Assembly (NCBI RefSeq): GCF_963576615.1
Contig: NC_088708.1
Coordinates: 53,493,196 to 53,557,195 of the forward strand
Length of the DNA: 64,000 nt
Reading direction: 5' to 3'
From: Watersipora subatra
Taxonomy: Eukaryota; Bryozoa; Gymnolaemata; Cheilostomatida; Watersiporidae
Below the pieces are notes generated by a model. It saw only the letters and a list, made by a program, of their open reading frames with translations, made no database searches and was not told the DNA's origin. Position numbers and translations under genes: made by a program. Positions 25,601 through 34,830 of this stretch are shown piece by piece (the first letter of the stretch is position 1; every line of letters starts with the position of its first letter).

Positions 25601-28600
25601 GCTCGACCATTCGTAACTAAATCTTGCATTTGATTGGATAACTTATTGCAATATTCACTAAGCTTTTAACAAAGCATTGAGTTAATTATGATCTTGCTTG
25701 CAACAAATTAATTTGTGCGACTGTGGTACAGGAAATAGTTGAAGCAACTTTGACCTCCTGAGGTCAATTTAATCTATTTGGTTATTTCTTACAAATGCTG
25801 GTTGTTTTAGTTGAAAATTTCCCACCATGGCATCTTCGGTTCAGCATAGTGTCATTAGTCCAGTTCCCGTCTGACCACCCCTTGAAAGACAAACTTTAAG
25901 ATATGTGCTGTTTTAGACTGACCAACGCCCTTGGTACAGTCTATCGGGTCTCTTATCCCAACGGCTACGGCGAGGTCAATCGAGGTTATGGCATCGTCGG
26001 TTCAGCATAGTGTCATTAGTCCAGTTTCCAACTGACCACCCCTTGAAAGACAAACTTTAAGATATGTGCTGTTTTAGACTGACCAACGCCCTTGGTACAG
26101 TCTATCGGGTCTCTTATCCCAAAGGCTACAGCGAGGTCAATCGAGGTTATGGCATCGTCGGTCCAGCATAGTGTCATTAGTCCAGTTTCCGTCTGACCAC
26201 CCCTTGAAAGACAAACTTTAAGATATGTGCTGTTTTAGACTGACCAACGCCCTTGGTACAGTCTATCGGGTCTCTTATCCCAACGGCTACAGCGAGGTCA
26301 AGAAAGGAAAACCTCCTCCAATCAATGTTGTAGTTGAGACGAGAACAGGCAATAAAAAGGTACCTAAATCTATATTGTTTTCACAAATAGTTTCAAGCAT
26401 GGCTAGATCCATAACTTCCGTTTCAAAAATTATTAATTTTGTCATTTACAATTATTTTATGTTAGATTTACAAAGGGCTCTCAGACTCCAATTGATAATG
26501 GCATTTCTAAGAGAATTCATGATCTTTACAATAATATGAGCTGTGTCCGTCTGTCAAAGCCACGGTTGCAGGCTGGGAAAAATATTGCATCATACAAGGT
26601 TTGAACTTCCAACACTCAGCTTAGCAGCCAGGCACACTACCACCAGACTAATTGTTCACATTCCATTATTTCAGAATAGTTGTGCAGCTGTTTAATCCAT
26701 GCACTTTAATTCATCGGCACACATGATGATCTCCACGAGACACTAGACTGCCAGGGTACTAGGCAGCATAATATTAGTAAAGTAAAGACTTCGTCGGACG
26801 ATGTTAAACTCATCCTATATTTGTTCATATGTTAAAGCTGTTCATGTTGGAGCAAACATTTTTATATGAATACATTGTATCTTCTTTAATTTGTTGAAAA
26901 ACTGAAAACCTACTATTACTAACTAATAAATACTGTAAAAAATTGCCATAGCGATAAAACAAGTGTCATATAATAGCATATTGAGAAATATAAGTGTAAA
27001 AAACTATTTTTATGTAAAAACACAAGCCAAGTAATATCCAATTAAAAAGGTATTTGTTTTCAATTTACATGAAAGATGTAAGTGTAGCTCAGCAGTGTGT
27101 AGGTGCCAAGGTAGATATGTAGTTTGACTTACTCAAGCTTCAACTCTGTAAAGTTTACTAATGTGGGTTATATATTTTGATATGTTTTTGTATTTTTCCA
27201 TTATCATTTTAATTTGTACCAGCCTCTTCATTTGCTATAAGAATTTTTAAATGCTATAATCAGTATAATGTTAAAGGTTTATTTGCAAAAGAAGCTGCAT
27301 ATCAGCCTATTTTAAGATGCTGATCACAAATGAGCTGATGTATGAGTATTCGTAAATTAGAATCGTTCCATGGCAACACTAGCTGGTGGGAAATGAGTAG
27401 TACATAAAAAGTATGATAGTGGTTGACAAGAGCGACATAGCAGAGGTAAAGTGCCTGTTTTTTATTTTATTGGTTGTATTTTAGAATTTTTAATTTAAAA
27501 TTAGAGAATGTATGTTCAAAGGACAGCTTAGTGTGAGACAATTGAAAAAATAACTGATTATTTGGTTAGCAGTCACCTCTTCTCACAAAAGGGTTTGCCA
27601 AGTTTTTTTTGCATGGTTTTATTGTACTCTCTGTTTATCTAAAAATATTAAAAATTTCCTTATTTTTCGTAAAAATCGCATTCCTCTCAAGGTTTTGTAA
27701 TAAAAGTCTCCTGCTCTGCTACAGAATAGGTTTATCAAAGAATCTATGATTATTTTCAAATCCGCGCTGCAGGTCACTCTAATAAATAACTTGGACAAGT
27801 TTGGAATAGAAGCTAAGGAGGTGGCAAAGGAGCTGCGGTCAGGTAAAGCTTGTAACACGTCCATACAGGAGAGTCAGGCTGGTGTACAGCTGCTCGCTCA
27901 GGGAAATCACTCCAGTTTCATATACAAACTTCTCAAAGGTTTGTCTCTCCTCTATTTACCATAAAATCTCGATTTGAACGCTATGGCGCTCTATTATTCA
28001 ACCCTTCCCCTATAGTGATGTTTTATTAGAGGTGGCATTCAAATAGACGTGGTATTCAATTAAAGGGAGATGCTCTATTTTTTAACCTTTCTATAATGGC
28101 ATTCAAATAGAGGTGGCGTGCAAATAAAGGTTTTACGGTATATATTGTTGTGCTGTTTGCTAAATTTTGAGTCGTTGTGGACTAACTGTTAAAGCCAAGC
28201 CTGGTTTATGCCGAATGCCGTTCAAATACAGTATTGATGGGACAAGAGTGTTAATATTGTATAGCAGGTGTATGATTAAACATTAACTCCTCCTTTATCA
28301 ATGTGTGTTTTGGCAGCCTCAGACAACCTCTACATGGGCGAAGTTACATTATAGTTGACAACTAAAACTGAATTTAACCATTTCATATATTTTTAAATGT
28401 ATTTATCAAGCGTGACCAGTATTTTAGCAATTTAGTTATTAGATAATAGTTTTTAATAGTCTACCCAAACTTAGCTAGTTATGCAAACAGTTTAAAAGTA
28501 GAGAAATCTCCGTGAAGGAATTGGCAGTCACTCTTCAACTTCACCTCATGCAGCTTTTTTATCAGAAGATATAAAAAGCAATAAATAGAAGATAGTTCAC

Positions 28601-30220
28601 AAATTTGAAGACATGCTTATGTTTAAAGCCGTTAAATTGCAGTAGATGCTCCTATTATAGTGTATACCTCCTATAACATAAATTCCACATAATGTAAATA
28701 ATTTATGTGAAGCTTTTGCTTCCGACTACGTAAAAAATTCCACATAACGCAAAGTGGTCGATGAAAGTTCTCAAATTCCATTTGAATAACATTAACCACG
28801 CAGTTAGCCTTGAAAATATCGCTTTCTCTTTTGTTGCACTTGATAGAGAAAGCGATGCATAGGGGTTATCTCTACTATATACATGTATACTAGTACCGTG
28901 ACAGTCTAGTTTGCAGTGAGAGATCGTCAGGTGTGTTGATTAAGGGCATACAGTAAGTAGCTGCACAATTATTCAGAAATACTGAAAAAAGTTCGATCGG
29001 TGCAGGTGTTAGAACATCTGTCTAACAAGCTGAATGTCATGAGTTGTATTTATCATAACCTCGAACCCTGGTGCTGGATAAAGGGTCGGACAGATGCGAC
29101 ACTTATGATGGCAAAAATATTTTTTTGTTTTGCTTTATTTTAGTAATTTAAAATGTTTTTATTATTCTTGGAAAAACTGGCATTGCTGTCTATAACAAAA
29201 GCGGAGAAAAAATCTATGAAAAATGACACGAAAAATGCGCGCTTTCCTTAACTTTTTTGTTATTTTAACCTAGTCATGGAGAAAAACCGAGTGAAAGTGT
29301 TAAAAAAATGGGTAAAGTTGCTGATACAAATCGATAATGCTACAATTAATGTACGGTCATTAAATTAAAACATAAAGTTTAGTTTTTCCTTTTTGAAGGG
29401 CTAAGTTTTTTTGGAATGAGTTTGGGAAGATCTCAGAATAGATTAAACAATTTATATGTATTTTACTGTTCGCATAGTGTAAATTCCCTATAATCTAAAC
29501 ATTTCTTATCCATATTCTTTACGTTGTAGGAGCGTCTACTGTATTCCTTGTTGTATACCTTCATATAGCAATAGCTAGCTTTTGACACACTAGATATTAT
29601 AACTATACCTGGCAAAGTCTGTCATAATTTCTCATTGGTAGATACATTGAATACCGTTGTCTGTTCGGTTATTAATGTCGCCGTCACTCTGTAAATGCAA
29701 GCTCTGATTGCGAATAAAAGTTAATCAGTCAATTTAACATCATACTCTTTTTGAAATTTAGTACTGAACATATTGTTACAGTCGCTGTATAAATCAGTAC
29801 TCAGACTCAGTAGTAAAAGGAAGTCTTTGTGGTTATATCTAGACATAATTTCCTGGTGGCACAGGTAGTAAGGTAGCATGAACAAGGTTTAATTGGCACT
29901 CATCTTTAACCGTGTTCTTCTCATTATGCTCACTTGCATCCTCTTGTCAAGATGATTATTGGTTTGTCAAAGACCATAACAACCAACCATAAGGAATATA
30001 AGTGTTTAGTGTGGTAAGAAAAGTTAAGTGTAAGTTTGTGATGTTGTGTCAGGCTGCTCCTTGTCTCACAGTTTAGATGACATGTTCTTATCCTCCCTTT
30101 TTATAGATCATAGTTTGGATGCCTGGAAACAAGATCAATTTTCACCGCTGTACTGTACTGTGTCTTTCCATTGTAGAGAAATACAAGATACCTATAAAGT
30201 TCATGAAGATTCCCACATAG
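7640..30220 (+). CDS. EIF2D: Translation initiation factor eIF2D (ligatin), complete, 15 coding exons
   Basis: Family role: a cytoplasmic factor that delivers tRNA to the 40S P site without GTP and helps recycle post-termination ribosomes. Exons: 7640-7695, 8041-8231, 8402-8485, 9105-9207, 9789-9896, 13080-13186, 13930-14179, 17592-17637, 19252-19355, 19605-19754, 24987-25076, 25205-25297, 26239-26359, 27773-27938, 30177-30220. All have GT/AG borders and consistent phases, totalling 1713 nt (570 residues; human is 584). The start MFAKPF..K(G)SDR is followed by RKRIRA and YPT-VYTLW (N-terminal DUF1947/PUA region, residues 1-180). Then come an acidic linker, a winged-helix region with CCPPG..IDIKKTSYKK (about 265-345), a SWIB/MDM2-like region (about 355-460) and a C-terminal SUI1 domain (about 460-565) ending KFMKIPT. 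The 5' part of exon 13 is triplicated (see 25827-26301). Introns 4, 5, 7, 8 and 10-14 carry repeats and transposons. Candidate AATAAA signals lie at 30699 and 30786. Confidence 0.95.
8655..8714. repeat. Perfect 60-bp palindrome
   Basis: The left half 8655-8684 is the exact reverse complement of 8685-8714, with no spacer. The ends read ACAATTTTTATG and CATAAAAATTGT and the centre is TATATATA. It lies in eIF2D intron 3. It could be the remains of a foldback element or a snap-back duplication. Confidence 0.97.
8799..8832. repeat. 13-bp stem inverted repeat
   Basis: GGTCTATCAAACC (8799-8811) and its exact complement GGTTTGATAGACC (8820-8832) surround an 8 nt loop. It is only about 85 bp from the 60 bp palindrome in the same intron. 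Confidence 0.85.
9240..9620. repeat. Degenerate GTGAAACATG-rich tandem repeat
   Basis: Many irregular copies of a short motif around AGGTGAAACATG with variable spacing, in eIF2D intron 4. The unit length is not constant, so it looks like an old minisatellite. The minus-strand open frames over it are repetitive and low-complexity. Confidence 0.75.
10611..12442. mobile_element. TA-flanked MITE-like element, copy 1, split by a nested insertion
   Basis: The left end CAAGTAGGCACTCC(TATAACG) and right end AGAGCGCCTACTG are inverted repeats flanked by TA on both sides, suggesting a Tc1/mariner-type insertion. Removing the nested element (10820-11695 plus one TTAA) leaves about 950 bp that aligns by eye with the copy at 28640-29541. 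Both share CCTATAACGTAA-like ends and an internal segment near 11820-12000. No transposase frame is seen. It lies in eIF2D intron 5. Confidence 0.8.
10820..11695 (-). mobile_element. 876-bp non-autonomous TTAA element, deletion derivative of 19813-23862
   Basis: Flanked by TTAA at 10816-10819 and 11696-11699. Both ends carry the long inverted repeat starting AGGTTGACTTGCAACAAAAT. The left interior (10920-11160) matches the reverse complement of 23520-23760, and the right interior (11380-11580) matches the reverse complement of 19960-20140. It is therefore the same family in opposite orientation, with the genes deleted. It interrupts the element at 10611-12442. The 120-residue minus-strand open frame at its right end is terminal repeat sequence, not a gene. 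Confidence 0.88.
14325..14925. repeat. 19-bp minisatellite
   Basis: About 30 copies of a 19 bp unit (CTGAGTTAAGTTCACTACA) with variants such as CCGAATTAAGTATGCTACA, in eIF2D intron 7. Variant units recur in blocks (14340-14400 and 14680-14710), which indicates past segmental expansion. Confidence 0.95.
15590..17136 (+). pseudogene. Degenerate piggyBac (PGBD4-like) transposase relic
   Basis: A single reading line, broken by frameshifts and stops, has the layout of a piggyBac transposase. It begins with an acidic Ser/Asp/Glu-rich N-terminus (SGSDCDWDDF, ESESESEEEDGD; 15710-15810). A middle region follows (Y..KGMSKGALGQPNELC; NDYNHGMGLSRL near 16492-16530). Then comes the typical stretch MTDQCSGEFRTVKMWKKVVF (near 16538) and FNIQLLE. 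The end is cysteine-rich (KVCCVC, GLCKDECFRKYH) and stands for the C-terminal zinc-binding motif. The right end reads GCCTGCGAAAGGG followed by TTAA (17137-17140), the piggyBac target site. The left end was not located with confidence; a degraded start near 15236 is possible. It lies in eIF2D intron 7, same strand as the host gene, and is clearly inactive. Confidence 0.85.
17686..18590. repeat. 27-bp minisatellite plus three longer units
   Basis: About 28 nearly identical copies of a 27 bp unit containing GTGCATGGAGACGTTTGTAG, up to about 18447. Three longer units built from TTTGTAGAGACGTTTGTAG and an AATTTCATTTTTTCG linker follow. Because 27 is a multiple of 3, several frames stay open throughout, giving spurious frames of 155-232 residues with 9-residue periodicity on both strands. 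It lies in eIF2D intron 8. Confidence 0.97.
18661..18740. repeat. Fragment of the CCTCTATTTGAA palindromic repeat family
   Basis: The text CCTAAAACCTCTATTTGAGTG and GAATGCCACCTCTAATAG matches the short TA-flanked element at 27959-28138. Only one end is present, in eIF2D intron 8. Confidence 0.6.
18930..19000 (+). repeat. tRNA-like SINE head
   Basis: The A-box-like TGGTTTATTGGTAGGGC and B-box-like ACATTCAAATCC are spaced as in a tRNA, but the arms do not pair well. It is more likely a tRNA-derived SINE than a working tRNA. Confidence 0.5.
20185..21202 (+). CDS. Transposon-borne protein with P2X7-type cysteine-rich (ballast) domain
   Basis: Exons 20185-20298, 20574-20787 and 21048-21202 join in phase. 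Exon 1 gives an acidic leader (MSELRSKKMSNSEELRPW). Exon 2 gives the signature WCVCKRCQDIPSLPECLCC followed by HECLCMHLGVDEL and LRYH, the WCxCxxC...CxCC pattern of the P2X7 receptor cytoplasmic ballast domain. In P2X7 these cysteines bind zinc. Exon 3 adds NARKRLCAYRNLVFWFMPQI, the family's AYR-[NQ]-x-V-x-W segment. After that the frame runs into inverted sequence and stops at 21202. The expected ending (IRLGERRPLPACLVSKIRAL and on) is present on the opposite strand at 21141-21266. There are no membrane spans, so it is not a receptor. The function in the transposon is unknown. The copy looks recently broken rather than ancient. Confidence 0.72.
21092..21290. repeat. Inverted duplication inside the last exon of the ballast-domain gene
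   Basis: The text AGGTTGTGTGCATACCGCAA at 21093-21112 recurs as its reverse complement ending near 21289. The arms are about 48 bp (21092-21139 and 21243-21290). Between them, the minus strand reads on from the arm as LGERRPLPACLVSKIRALF then PPTDDEEEFADLQ, which is the missing C-terminus of the plus-strand gene. The simplest reading is an inversion of the exon's 3' half with duplication of the arm. Confidence 0.85.
21289..23255 (-). pseudogene. Broken THAP-domain DDE transposase (Kolobok-like)
   Basis: Minus-strand exons read: THAP exon about 23255-23035 (HLFSWPRAERR, LHRVWNNWVKL, YLCFRHFKNDMF, matching the C...H C-terminal half and the helix of a THAP finger); 22650-22560 (DDEEFVPTTEDWEEFERYDG); 22324-21990 (zinc-ribbon-like HCHACAPC...CASCHRSYTW, then LLAAASLFSGG and LLNIAIPSHSVCLYQQREYL); 21732-21559 (GDGRCDSSGHCALYEAYTMM, containing likely catalytic acidic residues); 21406-21289 (SSNAMELEGFKRC, ITTDVVTK). 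Internal exons join with GT/AG and matching phases. The first exon starts MSNASHRVCAA (ATG at 23254) in a different frame from the THAP core, implying a frameshift. Coding sequence stops at the inversion near 21290, so the transposase C-terminus is missing. Probably inactive. Confidence 0.72.
24028..24160 (+). repeat. Dispersed ACCCGG-TTGCCCGGGTAAT repeat, copy 1
   Basis: The text AATACCCGGTTTGCCCGGGT, then AATAGAAAAGTCTTTGGACA, then a TATTTAACAT stretch and TTCAAACTACATATCATGAG, recurs diverged at 63340-63480. It is an interspersed retroposon-type repeat in eIF2D intron 10. I do not recognise the superfamily. Confidence 0.7.
24330..24400 (+). repeat. tRNA-like SINE head
   Basis: The A-box-like TAGTCTAGTGGGTAGGGGGT and B-box-like GTCCGAGATCAAATC lie at tRNA-like spacing. 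The downstream 95-residue open frame (24366-24653) is repeat sequence without recognisable similarity to a protein. It may form one composite repeat with 24028-24160. Confidence 0.5.
25827..26301 (+). repeat. Triplicated 3' splice site and 5' half of eIF2D exon 13
   Basis: There are three head-to-tail copies with a 161 bp period, starting at 25827, 25988 and 26149. Each holds about 90 bp of intron, the same branch/acceptor text (GATATGTGCTGTTTTAG) and about 65 nt of exon encoding RLTNALGTVYRVSYPNGY. Acceptor AG positions put exon starts at 25917, 26078 and 26239. Only the third continues into the complete exon (26239-26359). In copies 1 and 2 the exon text ends at GAGGTCAA and runs via TCGAGGTT into the next unit, and a TAG follows in frame shortly after. 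The copies differ by only a few bases, so the event is recent. Confidence 0.95.
26575..26655 (-). repeat. tRNA-like SINE head
   Basis: On the minus strand TCTGGTGGTAGTGTGCCTGG (A-box-like) is followed by GGAAGTTCAAACCTTG (B-box-like) at tRNA spacing, in eIF2D intron 13. Arm pairing is poor. Confidence 0.5.
27959..28138. mobile_element. 180-bp palindromic TA-flanked MITE
   Basis: TA flanks an element with ends CCATAAAATCTCGATTTGAA and, as reverse complement of the right end, CCGTAAAACCTTTATTTGCA. Internal GTGGCATTCAAATAGA repeats add further inverted symmetry. A partial relative lies at 18661-18740. It lies in eIF2D intron 14. Confidence 0.75.
28640..29541. mobile_element. 902-bp MITE-like element, copy 2 (uninterrupted)
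   Basis: The ends CAGTAGATGCTCC and GGAGCGTCTACTG are inverted repeats; TA follows the right end. It aligns by eye with 10611-12442 outside that copy's nested insertion. Where copy 1 carries the 876 bp element, copy 2 reads AACATTAACC, an intact TTAA target. The internal segment 28900-29110 is also related to 55490-55720. Confidence 0.8.
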
Positions 30221-30802
30221 AGCTCCAGAGATCAGAGACATCGGGACTGAGAAGGTTCTAGTCAGATGAATGCTTCCAGATTACTTTCTAGTGACTCGTT
30301 GTTCAGTTAAAAATTCTGCTATACTTAAAATTGCATTACTGTAATTCATCATTGAGACTGCAAAATAGAGCATTGAGACTTCTATGAAGAAATCAGGAGT
30401 AACATGTTAGCATCATATTAGGTTGAAGTTGCGGGTTCATCTTAGGATTGGAAGCTGTTGCAGTTCTTATCGATTGTGTAACTCACCACTGATATAAGTA
30501 CTTTTATGAAAAGTTATTCTCAAGCGAAAGAACCTGTGATGTGTTTGCATTCTTTAAGTTGCTGTAGTGTTCTCTTTTTGTGGGCCCAGCAGTTTGTAAT
30601 AGAGATTTTCTGGAACAGCCTCTGCGTCAGCATTGTTTATTTATTCAGTAATTGTGAACTGTGTAAACAAATTATGGTATGAACGAGGTGAAATTAAAAA
30701 TAAACTCAATGTTTCGCTACATGTGGGCAGTTTGGGTGAACAAGTGGGGAAAAGTCATCATCGGTTAGTTACTTTATTTATTTTCAATAAATTATTTGAC
30801 CA

Positions 30803-30950
30803 TATACACAGCTTGGAGTGATAAACTATGTTATGGACATTGTGGAACCGTATACACAGTTTGGAGTAATAAACTGTATGGTATGGACATTGTGGAACCG
30901 TATACACAGTTTGGAGTGATAAACTGTATGTTATGGACATTGTGGAGCCA
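30803..30950. repeat. Three tandem copies of an about 50-bp unit
   Basis: Units beginning TATACACAG(C/T)TTGGAGT start at 30803, 30851 and 30901 and each ends in TTATGGACATTGTGG or a close variant. The spacing is 48 then 50 bp. It lies in the eIF2D 3' flank, just after a candidate AATAAA at 30786, and is possibly inside the 3' UTR. Confidence 0.9.
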
Positions 30951-31844
30951 ACTAAACCTACATGGGTAGAAATGACAAGCGCTTGCGACATGAGAAACTC
31001 ACTCTAGTCATGTTATAAGATTGTTTAGAAGTTATAATCAGTGAAACTCTTGCTGGTCCCATTTTACTGCCAATACAGCTGAATCATGCAAATCTCTACT
31101 TGATAGAAATTTGAAATTTTTTTTAATTTGGTTCTCTCGACCACATTGAGTTGATTTGATTTATTGTTTGCTACCTTGGTAGTTCAAATAGAATTTTTAA
31201 TTGTTTTTGTGCCTGTGTACAGCGTATCGTTGAAGAGTAACTCTGTTAAGAATAAATGGTTAGTTTTTTAAGTTTCTGGATTTAAAGTGTCTCTCCCTCT
31301 TGTAGTCAGTTGAGGTTACTCGACTAAGACTGTCTATGGTTGTGGATTATGTATGATAGCAGATCTCTAATCAGCTCGATTACAAGCAGTCATCTGCCAT
31401 TAGTTTGTATTGATCTACCTCCATTTTAAATTCAAAGTATATATATATATCACAAACTATTCAAATTGTAGAATGTTTTTCACTAAAAATGTTAGTGTGG
31501 ACAATGTTTTGCTAGCGTTCACCACAATGGAACTGAGAATTTATATGCAGTGATGAGTCATGAAATGTTTACAAATATAGTCTACAGCGAAGACTAATCC
31601 AGCAATCATGGATCTAAATAAATCGCTGTTTACATCACAGAATGAATCGCATAACATTGACAACATTTTATAAGATTTTTGGCATAAATTAGAGGAGTAT
31701 CAGCAAGGTTAGTCAGTCTTTATTGGTGTGGGTGCTGTGTAGATGAGCAGAAGAGATAACTTCGTAAATCTTCTAGATCACTGGTTTGTACTAAGGACTT
31801 GGGAATTTCTTCTAATTGTCAATAGGAAATTTTATTGTACGGTA

Positions 31845-31876
31845 AATTTATCATAGAATTTATTCTATGATAAATT
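31845..31876. repeat. 15-bp stem inverted repeat
   Basis: AATTTATCATAGAAT (31845-31859) and its complement ATTCTATGATAAATT (31862-31876) are separated by 2 nt. AT-rich; function unknown. Confidence 0.85.
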
Positions 31877-32039
31877 CCAATCAGTGAAATGTACAGTCTC
31901 GACTTTTATCTCAAAGATAGATATCCTTGCATTCCAAGGGTTTGAGAATATAATTACACAAAAAATCTAAAAAAAAATATTATGTACGGTAAAGCAAGCT
32001 GACACTGTTAGTGCTGAACTCAATTACCTGATTACCTTT

Positions 32040-32238
32040 TCACATGTATCACTCGTTACGTCAGGAATGAAGCACCCGCTAGAATTTGAGCTTTTTAAAA
32101 TATGGTCTCATTCAAACGCAAATATCTCTGGACAGGGTTAGTCTACAAAGACAAAGATGACACCAAATTGTAGCTGATTTTTTAGCCTTTTATTGGTCCT
32201 AATTTCATTAAATCGACCTTTTTGACGCAACCACATCT
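32040..32238 (-). mobile_element. Terminal fragment of a TTAA element related to 51995-54051
   Basis: Ends in GACGCAACCACATCT followed by TTAA (32239-32242). Interior text (ATATCTCTGGACAGGGTTAG, GTCTACAAAGACAAAGATGA, TAGCCTTTTATTGGTCCTAA) is the diverged reverse complement of 51995-52160. No matching second end was found nearby, so it is a truncated copy. Confidence 0.75.
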
Positions 32239-33839
32239 TTAAACTGGTCTGTGAGTAAATAAACACAACTGATATGTTCTCTATAAGTGATACAATGTTC
32301 CAATTTAGCATTTTTAGTTAGATATCTTTTTAAGTTGAACAGCTGTCACAGAGCTCCAAACTATGATACCAAATTATACTTCTCATTGGCTGTACTGAAA
32401 CTGAAATATCTTCCAGACCTACAGAAGTTCCTTGCATTAACCCTTTCCATTTTTGCCTATCATACTCATCCATGTATATGAGCTTGTAGAAGATGGTAGA
32501 TATTATGTGCTGATCGACGAATAGTACATGCAAGTGCAATGTAAAGTTATTTGTATTAGATATTACCAAAATAATGCAAATCATTTCTTGTACTTGGCGA
32601 GGGAAAACTTTGAGTTGATTTCACAAGCTGTACTGCGAGCAGGCAAATCTTAGTCATGTATTACATGTTGCTAAAAATGTCTCTATGAAGAACAAACTTA
32701 GTTTTACTTGCTTTAGTAAGAGTAGACAAATCCTGGTTTGATTTGTTAATTTTGATTAGTGAGTAGTTTTGCTAAAGCATACAGAGTTATTGTTCAACAA
32801 TTATTTTTTATTTTGTGTAATTTTAATATCAATATTTTACTACAAAATTGTGCATACATTTGCATACCAATTCACATATCATTAATAAAACTACTGGTTA
32901 TCAACAGTAATCTTGTAGTAAACATTTTAATATTACACTCAAAAATGACTTGTTTCCTAGCATTTTTCTTTTTATTATATTTGTTACAAAGTATTGAAAC
33001 TTTCCTATTGTATGTGACCCATTGCATCTCACATTTCATTGCATATAGAACAGACAGGCCTATACACTTTGATTGGTATTCAACTTATTGATTGGTATTC
33101 TGCACACATGATTTGCTGTAGGTCATACAGAGTAGATCCTTTAATTTTACAAACCTTAATTTTTTTAAATTCAGCATTTTTTACAAAGAACTAAAATTAA
33201 GCAAGCTAAAGCATTGCAATAGAGCATTGTTAAACGAACTGGGATTGGTGGTGGCAAACACAGAGTTTAACCTAGTTATTTCACACCCTTGTTACACCAA
33301 AAGATTTTTGAAGGTATTGCCTTATCCCAAACTTACTCGTTTCTGCATTTGTTTTACAGGTTTTAAAATCCTGCATGAACTATGACCAAAATTTTTGAAA
33401 AAGTATCTTTTCACAAACATGACCAACATCATTTTCTATTTCGTGACACCAACAAACCTGATCCACTAACATAATTTTTGTTTATATATGAACTCTCTGT
33501 TATTACAACCTTCAATTCATCATCCAACCTTTTCCGCAAAGCTGTAAACTTTTCAACTTTTAAAACACGCCTGTTCAACTTACTCAATAATTCTTGATTT
33601 CTGTCTTTTCATTTATTTTTCTTTCTTTTGGCATGTAATGAAAAACATTAATTTTATATGATTACAAATGCCAATAAAGAGTTATACATACATATTTATC
33701 AATGTTATGGTTGAAAAATGCTTATAACAAGAACGTGGACAGTTTAGAATGATACATATGCAAAATTTTGAAAAAATGCTGTAAATGCTGATAGCAAATA
33801 TGTACAAAATGAACGGTAAAAAGTTCTCTTTGTTCTTGA

Positions 33840-34830
33840 AATTATTCATTCATGGAGCGGACGACTTGCAGCGATATCTTCTCAGATGCTCTTCCTATAG
33901 CTACTGGCATTCTGCAAGGTTCAATGCTTGCAACCACACTATTTCAAAATTTTATAAAATTAATGATTTACTAAAATACCACTCTACAGCACACTTCATG
34001 CTTATGCTGACGATACCTCATTCTCGAACCTCATTCTACCATACATAGCTCATTCTATATCTGAAACTAGCCCTTCATTTCTCCAATTTAAAATAAATGC
34101 ACACCTTAACTTAATGTCTCTTAACATCTCAAAATCTCCCTATCTCGTAGTGAATCTACCGTTGAGTTTCCCACTGACAATTTTTATAGTCGACAGTACC
34201 CTAACAAGATAAGCCATTTCTAAACTACTTGACTTTATCATCAATGACTCTTTATCATGGCTAGATCGTATCTCATTCATTTCAAATAAAATATCACCTA
34301 ACCTACATTTATTTTATAACATTTGTCATCTTATGAACTTTGATACTGCCAGACTATATATCTTTATCCATGCCTATTTTATATACGGCCTTTATGTGTT
34401 CTACCCTACAAAATGTAAGATGTAAAAAATTTAATGGACCAACACACTATTTGTGTTACAAAAAAAAACTTTGCGACTTATATGGAAAGACCTAAACATA
34501 CCCAGTAAAAGCCACCTACCAACTTAATAATAAACATTACTGGTGTTCTTTCTTTACTTGAGCTGTCACAGTACTTTACCTGCCTTATTGTTTTTTCAAT
34601 ACTCTACAATAACTGCCTCAAGTAACTCCACTATAACTTTCAAATAATAAACCATGATCACAAGACCAGGACCAGATTTGAATTACCTAGTGCCATAAAC
34701 CATAACAAACTTAACAGTAATTGACTAAATTCATTGAATAGCCTCTGTGCTCATTTACGACCTCTTCCTTTGCAATATTTTAAAACAAAACTCAAATCTA
34801 CACCTACTGTCTTTTGACTAATAATAACAT
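33840..34830 (+). pseudogene. Decayed non-LTR retrotransposon reverse-transcriptase fragment
   Basis: With frameshifts, the text reads LQGSMLATTLFQNF, INDLLKYHS and Y-ADDT near 33910-34020, the LQGS / INDL / YADDT motifs of non-LTR (Jockey/CR1-type) reverse transcriptase. Further on, NTLFVLQKKTLRLIW (near 34440-34490) and FKTKLKSTPTVF (near 34780) fit the region downstream of the polymerase and the frame's end. The 3' tail continues to about 35130 (ACCAAAATAAAGATTG). Many stops; inactive. Confidence 0.7.

Noticed and set aside
32759-33091. 110-residue hydrophobic open frame
   Set aside because: AT-rich random frame; no start context, homology pattern or splice neighbours.
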